Shown here: positions 47,965 to 56,159 of the stretch, in pieces | Position numbering within the stretch: the stretch's first letter is position 1 | How the letters are laid out: the number at the start of each line of letters is the position of its first letter | NCBI RefSeq assembly: GCF_013030945.1 | Contig: NZ_JABBXF010000025.1 | Coordinates: 82,651-146,650 of the forward strand | Origin: Streptomyces morookaense | GTDB lineage: Bacteria > Actinomycetota > Actinomycetes > Streptomycetales > Streptomycetaceae | Length of the DNA: 64,000 nucleotides | Reading direction: 5' to 3' | Translations under genes and position numbers: made by a program | The notes under the pieces: generated by a model | What the model saw: only the letters and a program-made list of their open reading frames with translations | The model's database searches: none | Told to the model about the DNA's origin: nothing

Positions 47965-48411
47965 ATGAACGATTTCGTCGACGAAGCGCGTTCGCGGGTC
48001 GTCCACCTGCTGCGGATGGCCAATACGACGGACGACCGCGTCCGGGCCCGGATCATCGAGTACGCCGACTCCACTCCCGAACCCCCGGTCATGAGCCGGG
48101 CCGGGATCGCCACCACCGGCTGCCCGCAGTGCAGGCGGACGGCGTGGCGGCAGCAGGACGCGGAGGGGCCGGTGTGGGTGTGCGCGTCGTGCGGGCACGT
48201 GGAAGGGATCACCGTGCGGTGTCCGCAGTGCGACGTGACCATGGACCCGCCGGCCGTCGGAGACCCCGACCGCTGGCAGTGCCCGTCCTGCCCGAGGGTC
48301 GCGGCAACGGGTGAGAGTGCGGTGGAGATCGAGCAACGGGAGGCGCAGCGATTGCGGGCGATCGCGTTGCTGGACAAGGTACTTGCGGCAAGAGCCCTCC
48401 GCGCCCCGTAA
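47965..48411 (+). CDS. Zinc-ribbon protein, 148 aa
   Basis: Small cytoplasmic protein beginning MNDFVDEARSRVVHLLRMAN only 5 bp after the aldolase stop. It has three CxxC-type knuckles: TGCPQCRRTAW, WVCASCGHVEG and VRCPQCDVTM, then WQCPSCPRVA, giving eight cysteines for two zinc ribbons. The C-terminus is a charged helix (EIEQREAQRLRAIALLDKVL). It looks like a nucleic-acid- or protein-binding adaptor; I do not know the family name with certainty. Confidence 0.75.
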   Translation: MNDFVDEARSRVVHLLRMANTTDDRVRARIIEYADSTPEPPVMSRAGIATTGCPQCRRTAWRQQDAEGPVWVCASCGHVEGITVRCPQCDVTMDPPAVGDPDRWQCPSCPRVAATGESAVEIEQREAQRLRAIALLDKVLAARALRAP

Positions 48412-48442
48412 GGGGAGCCGCGCCCCGCGTGAGGCGCCGCCC

Positions 48443-49579
48443 CTACCTCAGATGCCCCGTATCGTTCAGCAACCGCAACGACGCATTGCCGTCCGCGTAA
48501 TACGCCACCGCGCTCAACGACGCCGCCGACAGCTCCATCCGGAACAGCGACTCGGGCGGCGCGCCCAGCGCAAGCCGCACCAGCGTCTTCACCGGCGTCA
48601 CATGCGACACCAGCAACACCGTCCGCCCCGCGTACTGCTCCAGCAGCCGGTCGCGGGCGGCGGACACCCGCCGCGCCACCGCGGCGAAGCTCTCGCCGCC
48701 GCCCGTGGGGGCCGCCTTCGTGGAGGCGAGCCAGGCGTCCAGGTCCGCGGGGTGGCGCTCGCGCACCTCGGCGAAGGTCAGGCCCTCCCAGGCGCCGAAG
48801 TCCGTTTCGCGCAGGCCCTCTTCGACCCGGACCTCCAGGCCGAGCCGGGCCGCCACCGTGGCCGCCGTCTCGCGGCAGCGGCGCAGCGGCGAGGTGACGA
48901 CGGCCTGGACGGTGCCGCGGGCCGCGAGCGCGGCGGCCACCGCGTCCGCCTGGCGGCGCCCGGCGGGCGACAGTTCGGGGTCGCTGCCACCGCTCCCCGA
49001 GAACCGTTTCTGCGGCGTCAGCGCCGTCTCGCCGTGCCGCAGCAGGACGAACGTCGTCGGCGCCCCGAGATCGGCGGGCGCGGCCCAGCCCACGGGCGCG
49101 GCCTTGGGCTGCCCGGCAACGGCAGCGGCAGCAGGCTCGGGAGCCACGGCCCCCGGCTCCCACGGCACGCCCCGCTTGCCCGCGTCCATGGCCTCGTTGG
49201 CCAGCCGGTCCGCATGTTTGTTCCGCTCGCGCGGGATCCACTCGTAGGTGACCCGGCCGGGCGGGAAGAGGGTCTGTGCCCGGGCGGCGAGCGGCCGCAT
49301 GTCCGGGTGCTTGATCTTCCAGCGGCCGGACATCTGCTCGACGACGAGCTTGGAGTCCATCCGGACCGCGATCTCGGCATCCGGGTCGATGGCCTTGGCC
49401 GCCTCCAGCCCGGCGATCAGCCCCCGGTACTCGGCGACGTTGTTGGTCGCCGTGCCGATGTACTCGGCCGCCTCCGCGAGGGCCTCGCCCGTCGCCGCGT
49501 CCAGGACGACGGCGCCGTAGCCGGCGGGGCCCGGGTTGCCCCGGGAGCCGCCGTCCGCTTCGACGATGAAGCGATGCGC
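48443..49579 (-). CDS. Bifunctional RNase HI / histidine acid phosphatase (CobC-like)
   Basis: Two-domain actinobacterial protein of 378 residues. The RNase HI half (1-~140) has the catalytic acids in VEADGGSRGNPG (Asp), NNVAEYRGLIAGLEA (Glu), VRMDSKLVVEQMSG (Asp) and HADRLANEAMD (Asp). After an Ala/Pro linker the phosphoglycerate-mutase-like phosphatase begins TFVLLRHGETALTPQ (nucleophile His), with RCRETAATVA and the second His in VLLVSHVTPVK. In mycobacteria this protein (Rv2228c) removes R-loops and dephosphorylates alpha-ribazole phosphate in B12 synthesis. GTG start after a short leader; zinc-ribbon gene upstream is 11 bp away on the same strand. Confidence 0.93.
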   Translation of the reverse strand, partial: AHRFIVEADGGSRGNPGPAGYGAVVLDAATGEALAEAAEYIGTATNNVAEYRGLIAGLEAAKAIDPDAEIAVRMDSKLVVEQMSGRWKIKHPDMRPLAARAQTLFPPGRVTYEWIPRERNKHADRLANEAMDAGKRGVPWEPGAVAPEPAAAAVAGQPKAAPVGWAAPADLGAPTTFVLLRHGETALTPQKRFSGSGGSDPELSPAGRRQADAVAAALAARGTVQAVVTSPLRRCRETAATVAARLGLEVRVEEGLRETDFGAWEGLTFAEVRERHPADLDAWLASTKAAPTGGGESFAAVARRVSAARDRLLEQYAGRTVLLVSHVTPVKTLVRLALGAPPESLFRMELSAASLSAVAYYADGNASLRLLNDTGHLR

Positions 49580-49590
49580 CACTACAGCCC

Positions 49591-50334
49591 CTACAGCCCC
49601 GACTCGGGCGTACGGACCAGGATCCGGCGGCAGTTCTCGCACCGCACGACCTCGTCGGCGGCCGCGGCCCGGACCTCGTTGACCTCGGTGATGTTGAGCT
49701 CCAGCCGGCAGCCCTCGCAGCGGCGCTGGTACAGGCGGGCCGCACCGACGCCGCCCTGCTGGACACGGAGCTTGTCGTAGAGCTTCAGCAGCGCGTCGGG
49801 GATGGTGGCGGCGACGAGCTCGCGCTCCTTGGTCACGGTGGCGACCTCGGCGTCGATGGCCTCGGTGGCGGCGTCGCGGCGCGCGGCGGCGTCGTTGACC
49901 TTGGCCTGGACGGACTCGACGCGGCCGGTCAGCTCCTTGACCCGCTCCTGGGCGGCCTCGCGGCGCTCCATGACCTCGAGGACGACGTCCTCCAGGTCGC
50001 CCTGGCGCTTGGCGAGGGAGGCCACCTCGTGCTGGAGGTTCTCCAGGTCCTTGGGGGACATGCCGGCGCCGGAGTCCAGGCGCTGCTGGTCGCGGGCGGC
50101 GCGCTGGCGGACCTGGTCGACGTCCTGCTCGGCCTTGGCCTGCTCGCGGGCGGTGTCGCTCTCCTGGGTCTGCGCGGCGACGAGGAGGTCGCGGTGCTGG
50201 GCGAGGTCGCCCTCGAGCGTCTGGATCTCGGCGTGCTCGGGCAGGCTCTTGCGCTTGTGGGCGAGCTGGCCGAGGCGGGTGTCCAGGGCCTGGAGATCGA
50301 GGAGGCGGATCTGGTCGGCGGGCGCGGCGTTCAG
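49591..50334 (-). CDS. Coiled-coil zinc-ribbon protein (CT398-like), probable CTG start
   Basis: 247 residues: a long two-stranded coiled coil (DQIRLLDLQALDTRLGQLAH through ERREAAQERVKEL) followed by a C4 zinc ribbon RCEGCRLELNITEV and VRCENCRRILVRTP. Homologs of this family sit beside the RNase H and Nif3 genes in many actinobacteria and may couple RNA processing to chemoreceptor-like or secretion partners. No ATG, GTG or TTG lies close to the conserved N-terminus; a CTG before NAAPADQIRLL is preceded by TAGGAG at 6 bp, so CTG is the likely start. The ribosome site lies within the stop codon region of the Nif3 gene. Confidence 0.85.
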   Translation of the reverse strand: MNAAPADQIRLLDLQALDTRLGQLAHKRKSLPEHAEIQTLEGDLAQHRDLLVAAQTQESDTAREQAKAEQDVDQVRQRAARDQQRLDSGAGMSPKDLENLQHEVASLAKRQGDLEDVVLEVMERREAAQERVKELTGRVESVQAKVNDAAARRDAATEAIDAEVATVTKERELVAATIPDALLKLYDKLRVQQGGVGAARLYQRRCEGCRLELNITEVNEVRAAAADEVVRCENCRRILVRTPESGL

Positions 50335-50344
50335 TTGGGGGCTC

Positions 50345-51187
50345 CTAGGAGTGATGAGAGACGGCGGACGCCGCGTGGGCGGTCCAGGGGTCGGTGACCT
50401 TCCGCGAGACGTGGGTGCGCAGGCCCCAGCCGTGGCGGTCGGAGATCTCGTCGAGCTGGGCGGCGGCCTGCTCGGTCCAGGGCCACTCGGTGGCCCAGTG
50501 GGCGGCGTCGACGAGGGCCAGCGGGCTGTGCTGCTGGGCCTCGGAGGCGGGGTGGTGGCGCAGGTCGGCGGTGACGTAGGCGTCGACACCGGCGGCGCGC
50601 ACCTCGGCGAAGAGGGAGTCGCCGGAGCCGCCGCAGACGGCGACCGTGCGGAGGGTGCGTTCGGGGTCCCCGGCGACGCGGATGCCCTGGGCGGTGCCGG
50701 GCAGCCGCTTGGCGGCGCGCGCGGCGAAGTCGCCCAGGCTCACCGGCGGGTCGAGCTCGCAGATGCGGCCGAGGCCGCGGCGGCCCGAGGGGTCCGTCGG
50801 GTCGGGCACGAGGGGTGCGATGACGCGCAGGTCGAGGGCGCCGGCGAGGGCGTCGGAGACGCCGGGGTCGGCGCGGTCGGCGTTGGTGTGCGCGACGTGC
50901 AGGGCGATGTCGTGCTTGATGAGGGTGTGCACGGCACGGCCCTTGAACGTGGAGGCCGCGACCGTCGTCGTCCCGCGCAGGTACAGCGGGTGGTGGGTGA
51001 CGAGCAGGTCGGCACCGAGCTCCACCGCCTCGTCGACGACCTCCTGGACGGGGTCGACCGCGAAGAGCACGCGGCTGACGGGTGCATCGGGTTCGCCGCA
51101 GACCGTGCCGACGGCGTCCCACTGCTCGGCCCGCTCCGGGGGCCAGAGAGCGTCGAGGGCGGCGATGACTTCAGACAGTGCGGGCAC
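50345..51187 (-). CDS. Nif3-like dinuclear metal centre hexameric protein
   Basis: 280 residues. Family motifs are in order: WDAVGTVCGEPDAPVSRVLF, the metal-binding His pair LLVTHHPLYLRGTTTVAAST, IALHVAHTNADRADPGVSDA (His, Asp), GGSGDSLFAEV and the C-terminal YVTADLRHHPASEA with HWATEWPWTEQ. The function is uncertain; GTP cyclohydrolase I type 2 is an older name. GTG start. It is the first of three genes (Nif3, zinc-ribbon, RNase HI/phosphatase) transcribed leftward with 10- to 11-bp spacing. Confidence 0.92.
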   Translation of the reverse strand: MPALSEVIAALDALWPPERAEQWDAVGTVCGEPDAPVSRVLFAVDPVQEVVDEAVELGADLLVTHHPLYLRGTTTVAASTFKGRAVHTLIKHDIALHVAHTNADRADPGVSDALAGALDLRVIAPLVPDPTDPSGRRGLGRICELDPPVSLGDFAARAAKRLPGTAQGIRVAGDPERTLRTVAVCGGSGDSLFAEVRAAGVDAYVTADLRHHPASEAQQHSPLALVDAAHWATEWPWTEQAAAQLDEISDRHGWGLRTHVSRKVTDPWTAHAASAVSHHS

Positions 51188-51344
51188 GAGGAAAGGCTAC
51201 CTGTCCCCCGGCCCGGCCTTCACTGCCCGGACACGAGGCCTCGCGGGGGCGGGGGCGGGCGGTGGGTCAAGGGGCCTCGTCCGGCCACTGAGGCCTGCCT
51301 CCCCTTACCGACGCTCACCGAACCGCCGAGGAGGAAGCACATCC

Positions 51345-51392
51345 GTGTCCCGCTCCTCAGGCGAATCGGACAAGAGCCACCCTTACGCGTGA
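51345..51392 (+). CDS. Possible 15-residue leader ORF
   Basis: GTG preceded by GAGGAGGA at 12 bp, encoding MSRSSGESDKSHPYA and a TGA. It lies 70 bp upstream of the next gene. Ribosome-site strength and the short complete frame suggest a leader peptide, but this could be chance. Confidence 0.25.
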   Translation: MSRSSGESDKSHPYA

Positions 51393-51461
51393 AGCACCCC
51401 CGCCCGGAGGGTTCGGCTCGCAGCCCGAAAACTACGTTCTGTGCCGGAGGTGACGTTTCTC

Positions 51462-52565
51462 ATGACGGTCTGTGCCCCACAGAGCAGTCCTCAGAGCGCT
51501 CCGGCCGGCACTCCACCGGGTGCCCGGGCGGACGGACGACACATGCCATTCACGGTCACAGCGGACGGATCGTACGCGGCGTGGCTGGCCCTCGGGCGGG
51601 GGACGGATGGCTGGTTTCCGGAGCGCTGGACGCTCGACGGCCCCGAGCCGTACGCGGTGCCGCTGCCCGGCACGCAGCCGGAGGAGCCGGACAGCCGGCT
51701 GCTGCCGCTCACCGACGGGCGCGTGCTCATCCGCCGGCGGGTCGGCGAGCGGTTCGCGCTCTCGCTGCTCTACCCCGCCGGGCGCGGCACCGGCGAGGTG
51801 CCGCTGGGGGCCATCGAGTGCCCGCAGCTGACGCTGCTGCCGCCCGCTCCGGACGGCACGTCCGCCTACGCCCTGGTGCACGGCGCCGAGTCGACCACGT
51901 TGTGGCAGGTGCACGGCAGCACCTCCTGCCCCGACCTGCTGGCGACGGTGCCCGGCCGCTGCGAGGGCGGCGCCTGGCTCGACCGCTCGGGCCGGCTGCT
52001 GGCGCTGGACCGCGAACTGGACGGGCTGACCAAGGCCGTCGTCGTCGACCTCGGGCGCGGCGGCGAGACGAGCCCGCTGCTGCAGATCACGGAGCACAGC
52101 AACGACCGGCTGCTGCTGGCCGAACCGGACAGCGGCCTCCTGGTCGTACGGTCCGACGCACCCGGTACGGACCGGCTGGGGTGGGGCGTCCTCGGCTCGG
52201 CACGGCCGGTGCGCTTCCCCGAGTGCCTGATGCCCGACGGCGCCTCGCTGCAGCCGATCGCGGCACAGCCGGGGCAGGCGCTGTCGCCGGAGGGGTGTGC
52301 GGTGGCCTTCGCCGTTCGCCGCGACGGGACGACGGGGGTCGGGGTGTGGCGGCCGGTGACGAAACGGCTGCGGCAATTCGCGGCGCCCGAGGGGTGGTTG
52401 ACGGGGGCGGGGCTGTGGACGGCGGACGGGGAGCTGCGGTTGCCGTTCGTGACGGCGGCGGTGCCGTGTGGGCTCGCGCAGGCGCCGGAGGAGGACGAGG
52501 CGGAGGCGTTAGCGCCGGCCCGGCCGGTACCGCTGCGGCTGGCACCGCAGGCGAGGGCGCGGTAG
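51462..52565 (+). CDS. Conserved actinobacterial beta-propeller-like protein, 367 aa
   Basis: Cytoplasmic protein with no signal peptide. Repeated strand patterns (FTVTADGSYAAWLALGRGTD, RLLPLTDGRVLIRRR, ALSLLYPAGRGTG, AYALVHGAESTTLWQVHG, GGAWLDRSGRLLALDRE) suggest five to seven WD40- or TolB-like blades. No catalytic motif. The ATG gives MTVCAPQSSP; a GTG 21 bp upstream is also possible, with GGAGG between the two. Homologs are common in Streptomyces and lack a known role, as far as I recall. Downstream is a perfect 20-bp palindrome. Confidence 0.75.
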   Translation: MTVCAPQSSPQSAPAGTPPGARADGRHMPFTVTADGSYAAWLALGRGTDGWFPERWTLDGPEPYAVPLPGTQPEEPDSRLLPLTDGRVLIRRRVGERFALSLLYPAGRGTGEVPLGAIECPQLTLLPPAPDGTSAYALVHGAESTTLWQVHGSTSCPDLLATVPGRCEGGAWLDRSGRLLALDRELDGLTKAVVVDLGRGGETSPLLQITEHSNDRLLLAEPDSGLLVVRSDAPGTDRLGWGVLGSARPVRFPECLMPDGASLQPIAAQPGQALSPEGCAVAFAVRRDGTTGVGVWRPVTKRLRQFAAPEGWLTGAGLWTADGELRLPFVTAAVPCGLAQAPEEDEAEALAPARPVPLRLAPQARAR

Positions 52566-52580
52566 GCACCCCGAAAGGGG

Positions 52581-52600
52581 CGCTGGGGGTACCCCCAGCG
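52581..52600 (+). terminator. Perfect 20-bp palindrome after the propeller-like gene
   Basis: CGCTGGGGGTACCCCCAGCG is fully self-complementary with a KpnI-like centre, 15 bp after the stop. A terminator is likely, and the same motif is a common repeat in Streptomyces intergenic DNA. Confidence 0.5.
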
Positions 52601-52823
52601 GTAGCCGGGGGAGGAACTGCGCGAGCAACCACAACCCGCCCGCAGACGAAGCGAACCGGCCCAGGCCAGGCGCAGCCGCCCCGGCCCCGATTGACTCCGG
52701 TGATCAAGCCCCCGTTAAACTCGGACGGGGGCTGCGCCGACGCTCGGTCACGCGCGGAAAGCGACAAGGCTGTTCCCCCACGCGCACAGCCCGCAATCCA
52801 CATCCGACGGAGTGACTTCCCAC

Positions 52824-52997
52824 ATGCCCGATGTCCGTACCGACACGACCGAGGCGCGCCCCGAGGCGTCCGCCCAGGCCGCAGCCGCCGGCACCGGCAG
52901 GCACCGCGGTCCGCAGGCGTCCTCGGACGACGACCGCATCCCCGCCCACGGCAAGCACCGCCGCAACGCCGACATGGACCAGGCGGCGGCAGCCTGA
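52824..52997 (+). CDS. Small disordered protein, 57 aa
   Basis: MPDVRTDTTEARPEASAQAA continues into a Gly/Arg/His-rich stretch (GTGRHRGPQASSDDDRIPAH, GKHRRNADMDQAAAA). No fold is predicted. A GTG 12 bp upstream is an alternative start but its own ribosome site overlaps it. Conserved small proteins with GRHRG and HGKHRR motifs are frequent in Streptomyces, so I accept it as real. Role unknown. Confidence 0.55.
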   Translation: MPDVRTDTTEARPEASAQAAAAGTGRHRGPQASSDDDRIPAHGKHRRNADMDQAAAA

Positions 52998-53032
52998 GCG
53001 CAGCGGCACCGCCATCCGACCGGCCGCCGGGC

Positions 53033-53992
53033 TCACCCGGCGGCCGGTCGGCCTTTGTGCAGCCCCAGCACCTCCACCGCCGCGAACGTCTCGTGCGGCG
53101 GCCGCCCCGCGTAGTAGGGGCCGAGCACGGACTCCAGCTCCGCGGCGCTGAACGCCCCGTCCGCCGCGTCGAACTGCGCGGCCACCCTGGGCCGTTCGAC
53201 CACGGCCACCATCCCGCCGTGCACGACGAAGACCTGCCCGCTCACCTGCGCCGCCCCCGGCGAGGCGAGGTAGGCGACAAGCGGAGCGACGTGTTCCGGC
53301 GCCAGCGGGTCCAGCGCGCCGTCCCCTTCCGGGGCTGCGAAGACGTCCGCGGTCATCCGGGTCCTGGCCCGCGGGCAGATGACGTTCGCCGTGACCCCGT
53401 ACTTGCGCAGCGCCTCGGCCGTCGACGTCGTCAGCCCGACGATTCCGCCCTTGGCGGCCGCGTAGTTGGGCTGCCCCGCCGAACCGGCGAGGAACGCCTC
53501 CGAGGAGGTGTTGACGATCCGCCCGTAGACCGGCCGGCCGGTGGCCTTGGCCCGTTCCCGCCAGTGCGCGGCGGCGAAGCGCGTGGTGGTGAAGTGCCCT
53601 TTCAGATGGACGCGGATGACCGCGTCCCATTCCTCCTCGGACATCGAGAAGACCATCCGGTCGCGCAGGATGCCCGCGTTGTTCACAAGGATGTCGAGCG
53701 AGCCGCCGAAGCTGTCGAGGGCGCATCGCACGAGGTCGCGGGCCTGCTCGAAGTCCGCCACGTCGCCGAGGTGGGCCACGGCCCGTCCGCCCGTCGCGCG
53801 GATCTCCTCGACGACGGACCCGGCGGGCCCGGCGGACGCCTCCCCGGTGCCGTCCCGGCCGGGCTGCCCGTGGTCGTTGACGACCACGGCCGCGCCGAGC
53901 CGGGCCAGTTCCAGGGCCTCGGCCCGGCCGAGGCCGCGCCCGGCGCCGGTGACGATCGCCGTTCTGCCCTGCAGCGGCAGCTCCGTATCCAT
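53033..53992 (-). CDS. Short-chain dehydrogenase, hydroxyacyl/steroid type
   Basis: NAD(P)-dependent oxidoreductase of 319 residues. The cofactor motif is VTGAGRGLGRAEALELA, followed by NNAG in ILVNNAGILRDRM. The catalytic residues are in IVNTSSEAF (Ser) and NYAAAKGGIVGL (Tyr-x3-Lys). A ~70-residue C-terminal extension (VERPRVAAQFDAADGAF, ESVLGPYYAG) resembles the Hsd4A/peroxisomal multifunctional enzyme dehydrogenase module. Together with the upstream MaoC hydratase and zinc dehydrogenase it would carry out the hydration and oxidation steps of side-chain or fatty acyl-CoA beta-oxidation. Last gene of the operon. Confidence 0.9.
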   Translation of the reverse strand: MDTELPLQGRTAIVTGAGRGLGRAEALELARLGAAVVVNDHGQPGRDGTGEASAGPAGSVVEEIRATGGRAVAHLGDVADFEQARDLVRCALDSFGGSLDILVNNAGILRDRMVFSMSEEEWDAVIRVHLKGHFTTTRFAAAHWRERAKATGRPVYGRIVNTSSEAFLAGSAGQPNYAAAKGGIVGLTTSTAEALRKYGVTANVICPRARTRMTADVFAAPEGDGALDPLAPEHVAPLVAYLASPGAAQVSGQVFVVHGGMVAVVERPRVAAQFDAADGAFSAAELESVLGPYYAGRPPHETFAAVEVLGLHKGRPAAG

Positions 53993-54002
53993 CCCGTCCC
54001 CC

Positions 54003-55085
54003 TCACAACTCGATGCAGGTGCGCAGCGCCTGGCCCGTCCGCATCTGCTCGACGGCGTCGTTGATGCCCGCGAGCGGGACGCGGTGGGTGATCAGGCCCG
54101 CGAGGTCGATACGGCCCGCCCGCCAGAGGGCGATGGCCCGTTCGTAGGAGCGCAGCACGTCCCCGCCGCCGTACAGCGAGGGCAGGATCCGCTTCTCGTC
54201 GAAGAACAGCTCGAACATGTTGATCTGCAGGTTGTCGTCCATCGCGCCCGCCCCGACGATGCACAGCGTGCCGCCGCGGCGGGTGGTCTCGTAGGCGGTG
54301 CGGGCGGTGGCGGAGGTGCCGACGACCTCGAAGACGTAGTCGAAGCCCTCGCCGCCCGTGACCCGGGCCTTGGCGCCGGGCAGTTCGCCGGGGGCGACGG
54401 CCTCCGTGGCGCCGAACCGCAGCGCGGCCTCGCGGCGGGAGGCGACCGGGTCGACGGCGACGATCTGCGCGGCGCCCGAGAGGCGCGCGCCCTGCACCGT
54501 GGAGATGCCGACGCCGCCGCAGCCGATCACGGCGACCGACGAACCGGCCGCCACCCGCGCCGTGTTGAGGGCGGCGCCGAGTCCGGTGGTGACTCCGCAG
54601 CCGATCAGGGCGGCGATCTCGTAGGGCACGTCGTCGGGGACGGGCACGGCGCACCCCGCGTCGACGACGGTCTCCTCGGCGAAGGTGCCGGTGCCCGCGA
54701 AGCCGAAGACCTCGCTCCCGCCCGTGCGGCGGCGGAAGTTGGGGGTGCCGGAGTTCATGAAACCGGCGAGGCAGAGGTGGCCCTGGCCGCGCCGGCACGC
54801 CCGGCAGCCCCCGCACGGCGGCAGCCAGCAGACGAGGACCCGGTCGCCGGGCTTGACGGAGGTGACGCCCTCGCCCGCCTCCAGCACGTCGCCCGCGCCC
54901 TCGTGCCCGGGGACGAAGGGGGCGGGCTGCGGCAGGACGCCGGACATGGCGGAGAGGTCGGAGTGGCACAGCCCGCCCGCCCGGATGCGCACTCTCACCT
55001 TGCCGGGGCCGATCCCCACGGCCTCGACGTCGTCGAGGACTTCGAGCTTGTCCCGGCCTGTCTCGAGCTGAACGGCGGCACGCAT
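54003..55085 (-). CDS. Zinc-dependent medium-chain alcohol dehydrogenase
   Basis: 360-residue MDR enzyme. The catalytic zinc Cys is in GLCHSDLSAM, His in VPGHEGAGDV, and the structural zinc cysteines in CGGCRACRRGQGHLC. The Rossmann motif is AVIGCGGVGISTVQGA. INMFELFFDEKRILPSLYGG is the C-terminal signature of mycobacterial-type class III-like dehydrogenases. It probably oxidises a primary alcohol to an aldehyde in the same pathway as the adjacent MaoC and SDR. The intergenic stretch before it holds four 13-bp tandem repeats. The start ATG is that giving MRAAVQLETG. Confidence 0.92.
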   Translation of the reverse strand: MRAAVQLETGRDKLEVLDDVEAVGIGPGKVRVRIRAGGLCHSDLSAMSGVLPQPAPFVPGHEGAGDVLEAGEGVTSVKPGDRVLVCWLPPCGGCRACRRGQGHLCLAGFMNSGTPNFRRRTGGSEVFGFAGTGTFAEETVVDAGCAVPVPDDVPYEIAALIGCGVTTGLGAALNTARVAAGSSVAVIGCGGVGISTVQGARLSGAAQIVAVDPVASRREAALRFGATEAVAPGELPGAKARVTGGEGFDYVFEVVGTSATARTAYETTRRGGTLCIVGAGAMDDNLQINMFELFFDEKRILPSLYGGGDVLRSYERAIALWRAGRIDLAGLITHRVPLAGINDAVEQMRTGQALRTCIEL

Positions 55086-55099
55086 GGCGGTGCTCCCTT

Positions 55100-55151
55100 C
55101 ACAGCGGAACTGCACAGCGGAACTGCACAGCGGTACTGCTCAGCGGTACTG
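55100..55151. repeat. Four 13-bp tandem repeats
   Basis: Units CACAGCGGAACTG, CACAGCGGAACTG, CACAGCGGTACTG and CTCAGCGGTACTG run head to tail between the MaoC stop and the ADH start. The period of 13 is not a multiple of three, and the array lies in the ADH leader. Confidence 0.85.
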
Positions 55152-55152
55152 C

Positions 55153-56013
55153 TCAGGTGTGCTCGACGGACGTGTCGGTGAGGACAGGCGCGTCCCCCCG
55201 CTCCACGGCACCCGCCGCCACCCGGATGCGGCCGCCGTCGCGCCACATCCGGATCCGCAGCGTCTCGCCGGGGTAGGCCACGCCCGCGAAGCGGGTGGCG
55301 TACGAGCGAACGCGCGTGACGTCGCCGCCGAGTGCGGTGTCCACGACGGCCTTGAGGACGATGCCGTACGAGCACAGGCCGTGCAGGATGGGGCGTTCGA
55401 AGCCGGCGAGCCGGGCGAACTCCGGGTCGGCGTGCAGCGGGTTCCAGTCCCCGGAGAGCCGGTAGAGCAGGGCCTGGTCCTCGCGGATGCCGCGCTCGAC
55501 GGTGAAGTCGGCCTCCCGGGCGGGCAGTTCGGGGCTCCCGGCCCTGGGCCCGCGCTCGCCGCCGAAGCCGCCTTCGCCCTTGACGTAGATGGAGGCGTCG
55601 GAGGTCCACAGCGGCCCGTCGGCGTCGGCGACGTCCGTGCGCAGAGCGATGACGGCGGCCTTCCCCTTGTCGTACACGGCGGCGACGCGCGAGGTCTGCG
55701 TGACGTCCGTGCCGCGGACCGGGATGGGCCGGTGGAGTGTGATGTGCTGCCCGCCGTGCAGCACGGCGGCGAGGTCGACGTCGATGCCGGGCGCGGAGAG
55801 CCCCCCGGCGAGGGCCATGCCGCCGCCGGCGACGGTGGCGAAGGAGGGCAGGACGTGCAGCCGGCTCTCCAGGGTGTAGCGGAGCTCGCCCGGGTCGGTG
55901 GCCGGGACGCCGGCGCCGATGCCGAGGTGGTAGAGCTGGACGTCCTTGTGGTCCCAGGCGAGGGGAACCGTCCGCGGTGGGGCGGAGACGGCTTTGACGG
56001 GATCGATGGGCAT
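55153..56013 (-). CDS. MaoC-like enoyl-CoA/acyl dehydratase (double hot-dog)
   Basis: 286 residues, two hot-dog domains in tandem. The N-terminal domain begins WDHKDVQLYHLGIGAG. The C-terminal hydratase motif is YRLSGDWNPLHADPEFARLA (catalytic Asp and His) with PILHGLCSYGIVLKAV, as in peroxisomal MFE-2 hydratase 2 and mycobacterial steroid side-chain hydratases. The start is placed at the ATG giving MPIDPVKAV because GAAGGG precedes it; an ATG 18 bp upstream is possible. It opens the operon read through ADH and SDR. A KstR-like operator lies about 60 bp upstream. Confidence 0.9.
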   Translation of the reverse strand: MPIDPVKAVSAPPRTVPLAWDHKDVQLYHLGIGAGVPATDPGELRYTLESRLHVLPSFATVAGGGMALAGGLSAPGIDVDLAAVLHGGQHITLHRPIPVRGTDVTQTSRVAAVYDKGKAAVIALRTDVADADGPLWTSDASIYVKGEGGFGGERGPRAGSPELPAREADFTVERGIREDQALLYRLSGDWNPLHADPEFARLAGFERPILHGLCSYGIVLKAVVDTALGGDVTRVRSYATRFAGVAYPGETLRIRMWRDGGRIRVAAGAVERGDAPVLTDTSVEHT

Positions 56014-56074
56014 GGACGGATTGCCCTTCATCTCAGCGCCCCGGACGGGGCGGTGCCGTAGCGGTCCCGCAGTG

Positions 56075-56088
56075 TAGAACGTGTTCTG
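56075..56088. promoter_or_regulatory. KstR-like TetR operator before the MaoC-ADH-SDR operon
   Basis: TAGAACGTGTTCTG matches the actinobacterial steroid-regulator pattern TNNAACNNGTTNNA at all but the last base, with an inner perfect dyad AGAACGTGTTCT broken only at its centre. It lies in the 146-bp gap between the MaoC gene and the divergent histidine kinase. Confidence 0.55.
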
Positions 56089-56159
56089 ACAAATGTCATC
56101 GACACTTCGCACACATCCGCATCTGCCCAGCTCACGGCGACATTTCATAGAGTCTGGCC

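Noticed and set aside
49802..54064. A 1420-codon open frame on the plus strand
   Set aside because: It runs antisense to Nif3, zinc-ribbon and SDR genes and out of frame with the propeller-like gene; composition is that of a shadow frame.
55100..55151. Tandem repeats considered as a CRISPR-like array
   Set aside because: Units are adjacent with no spacers and no cas genes are nearby.
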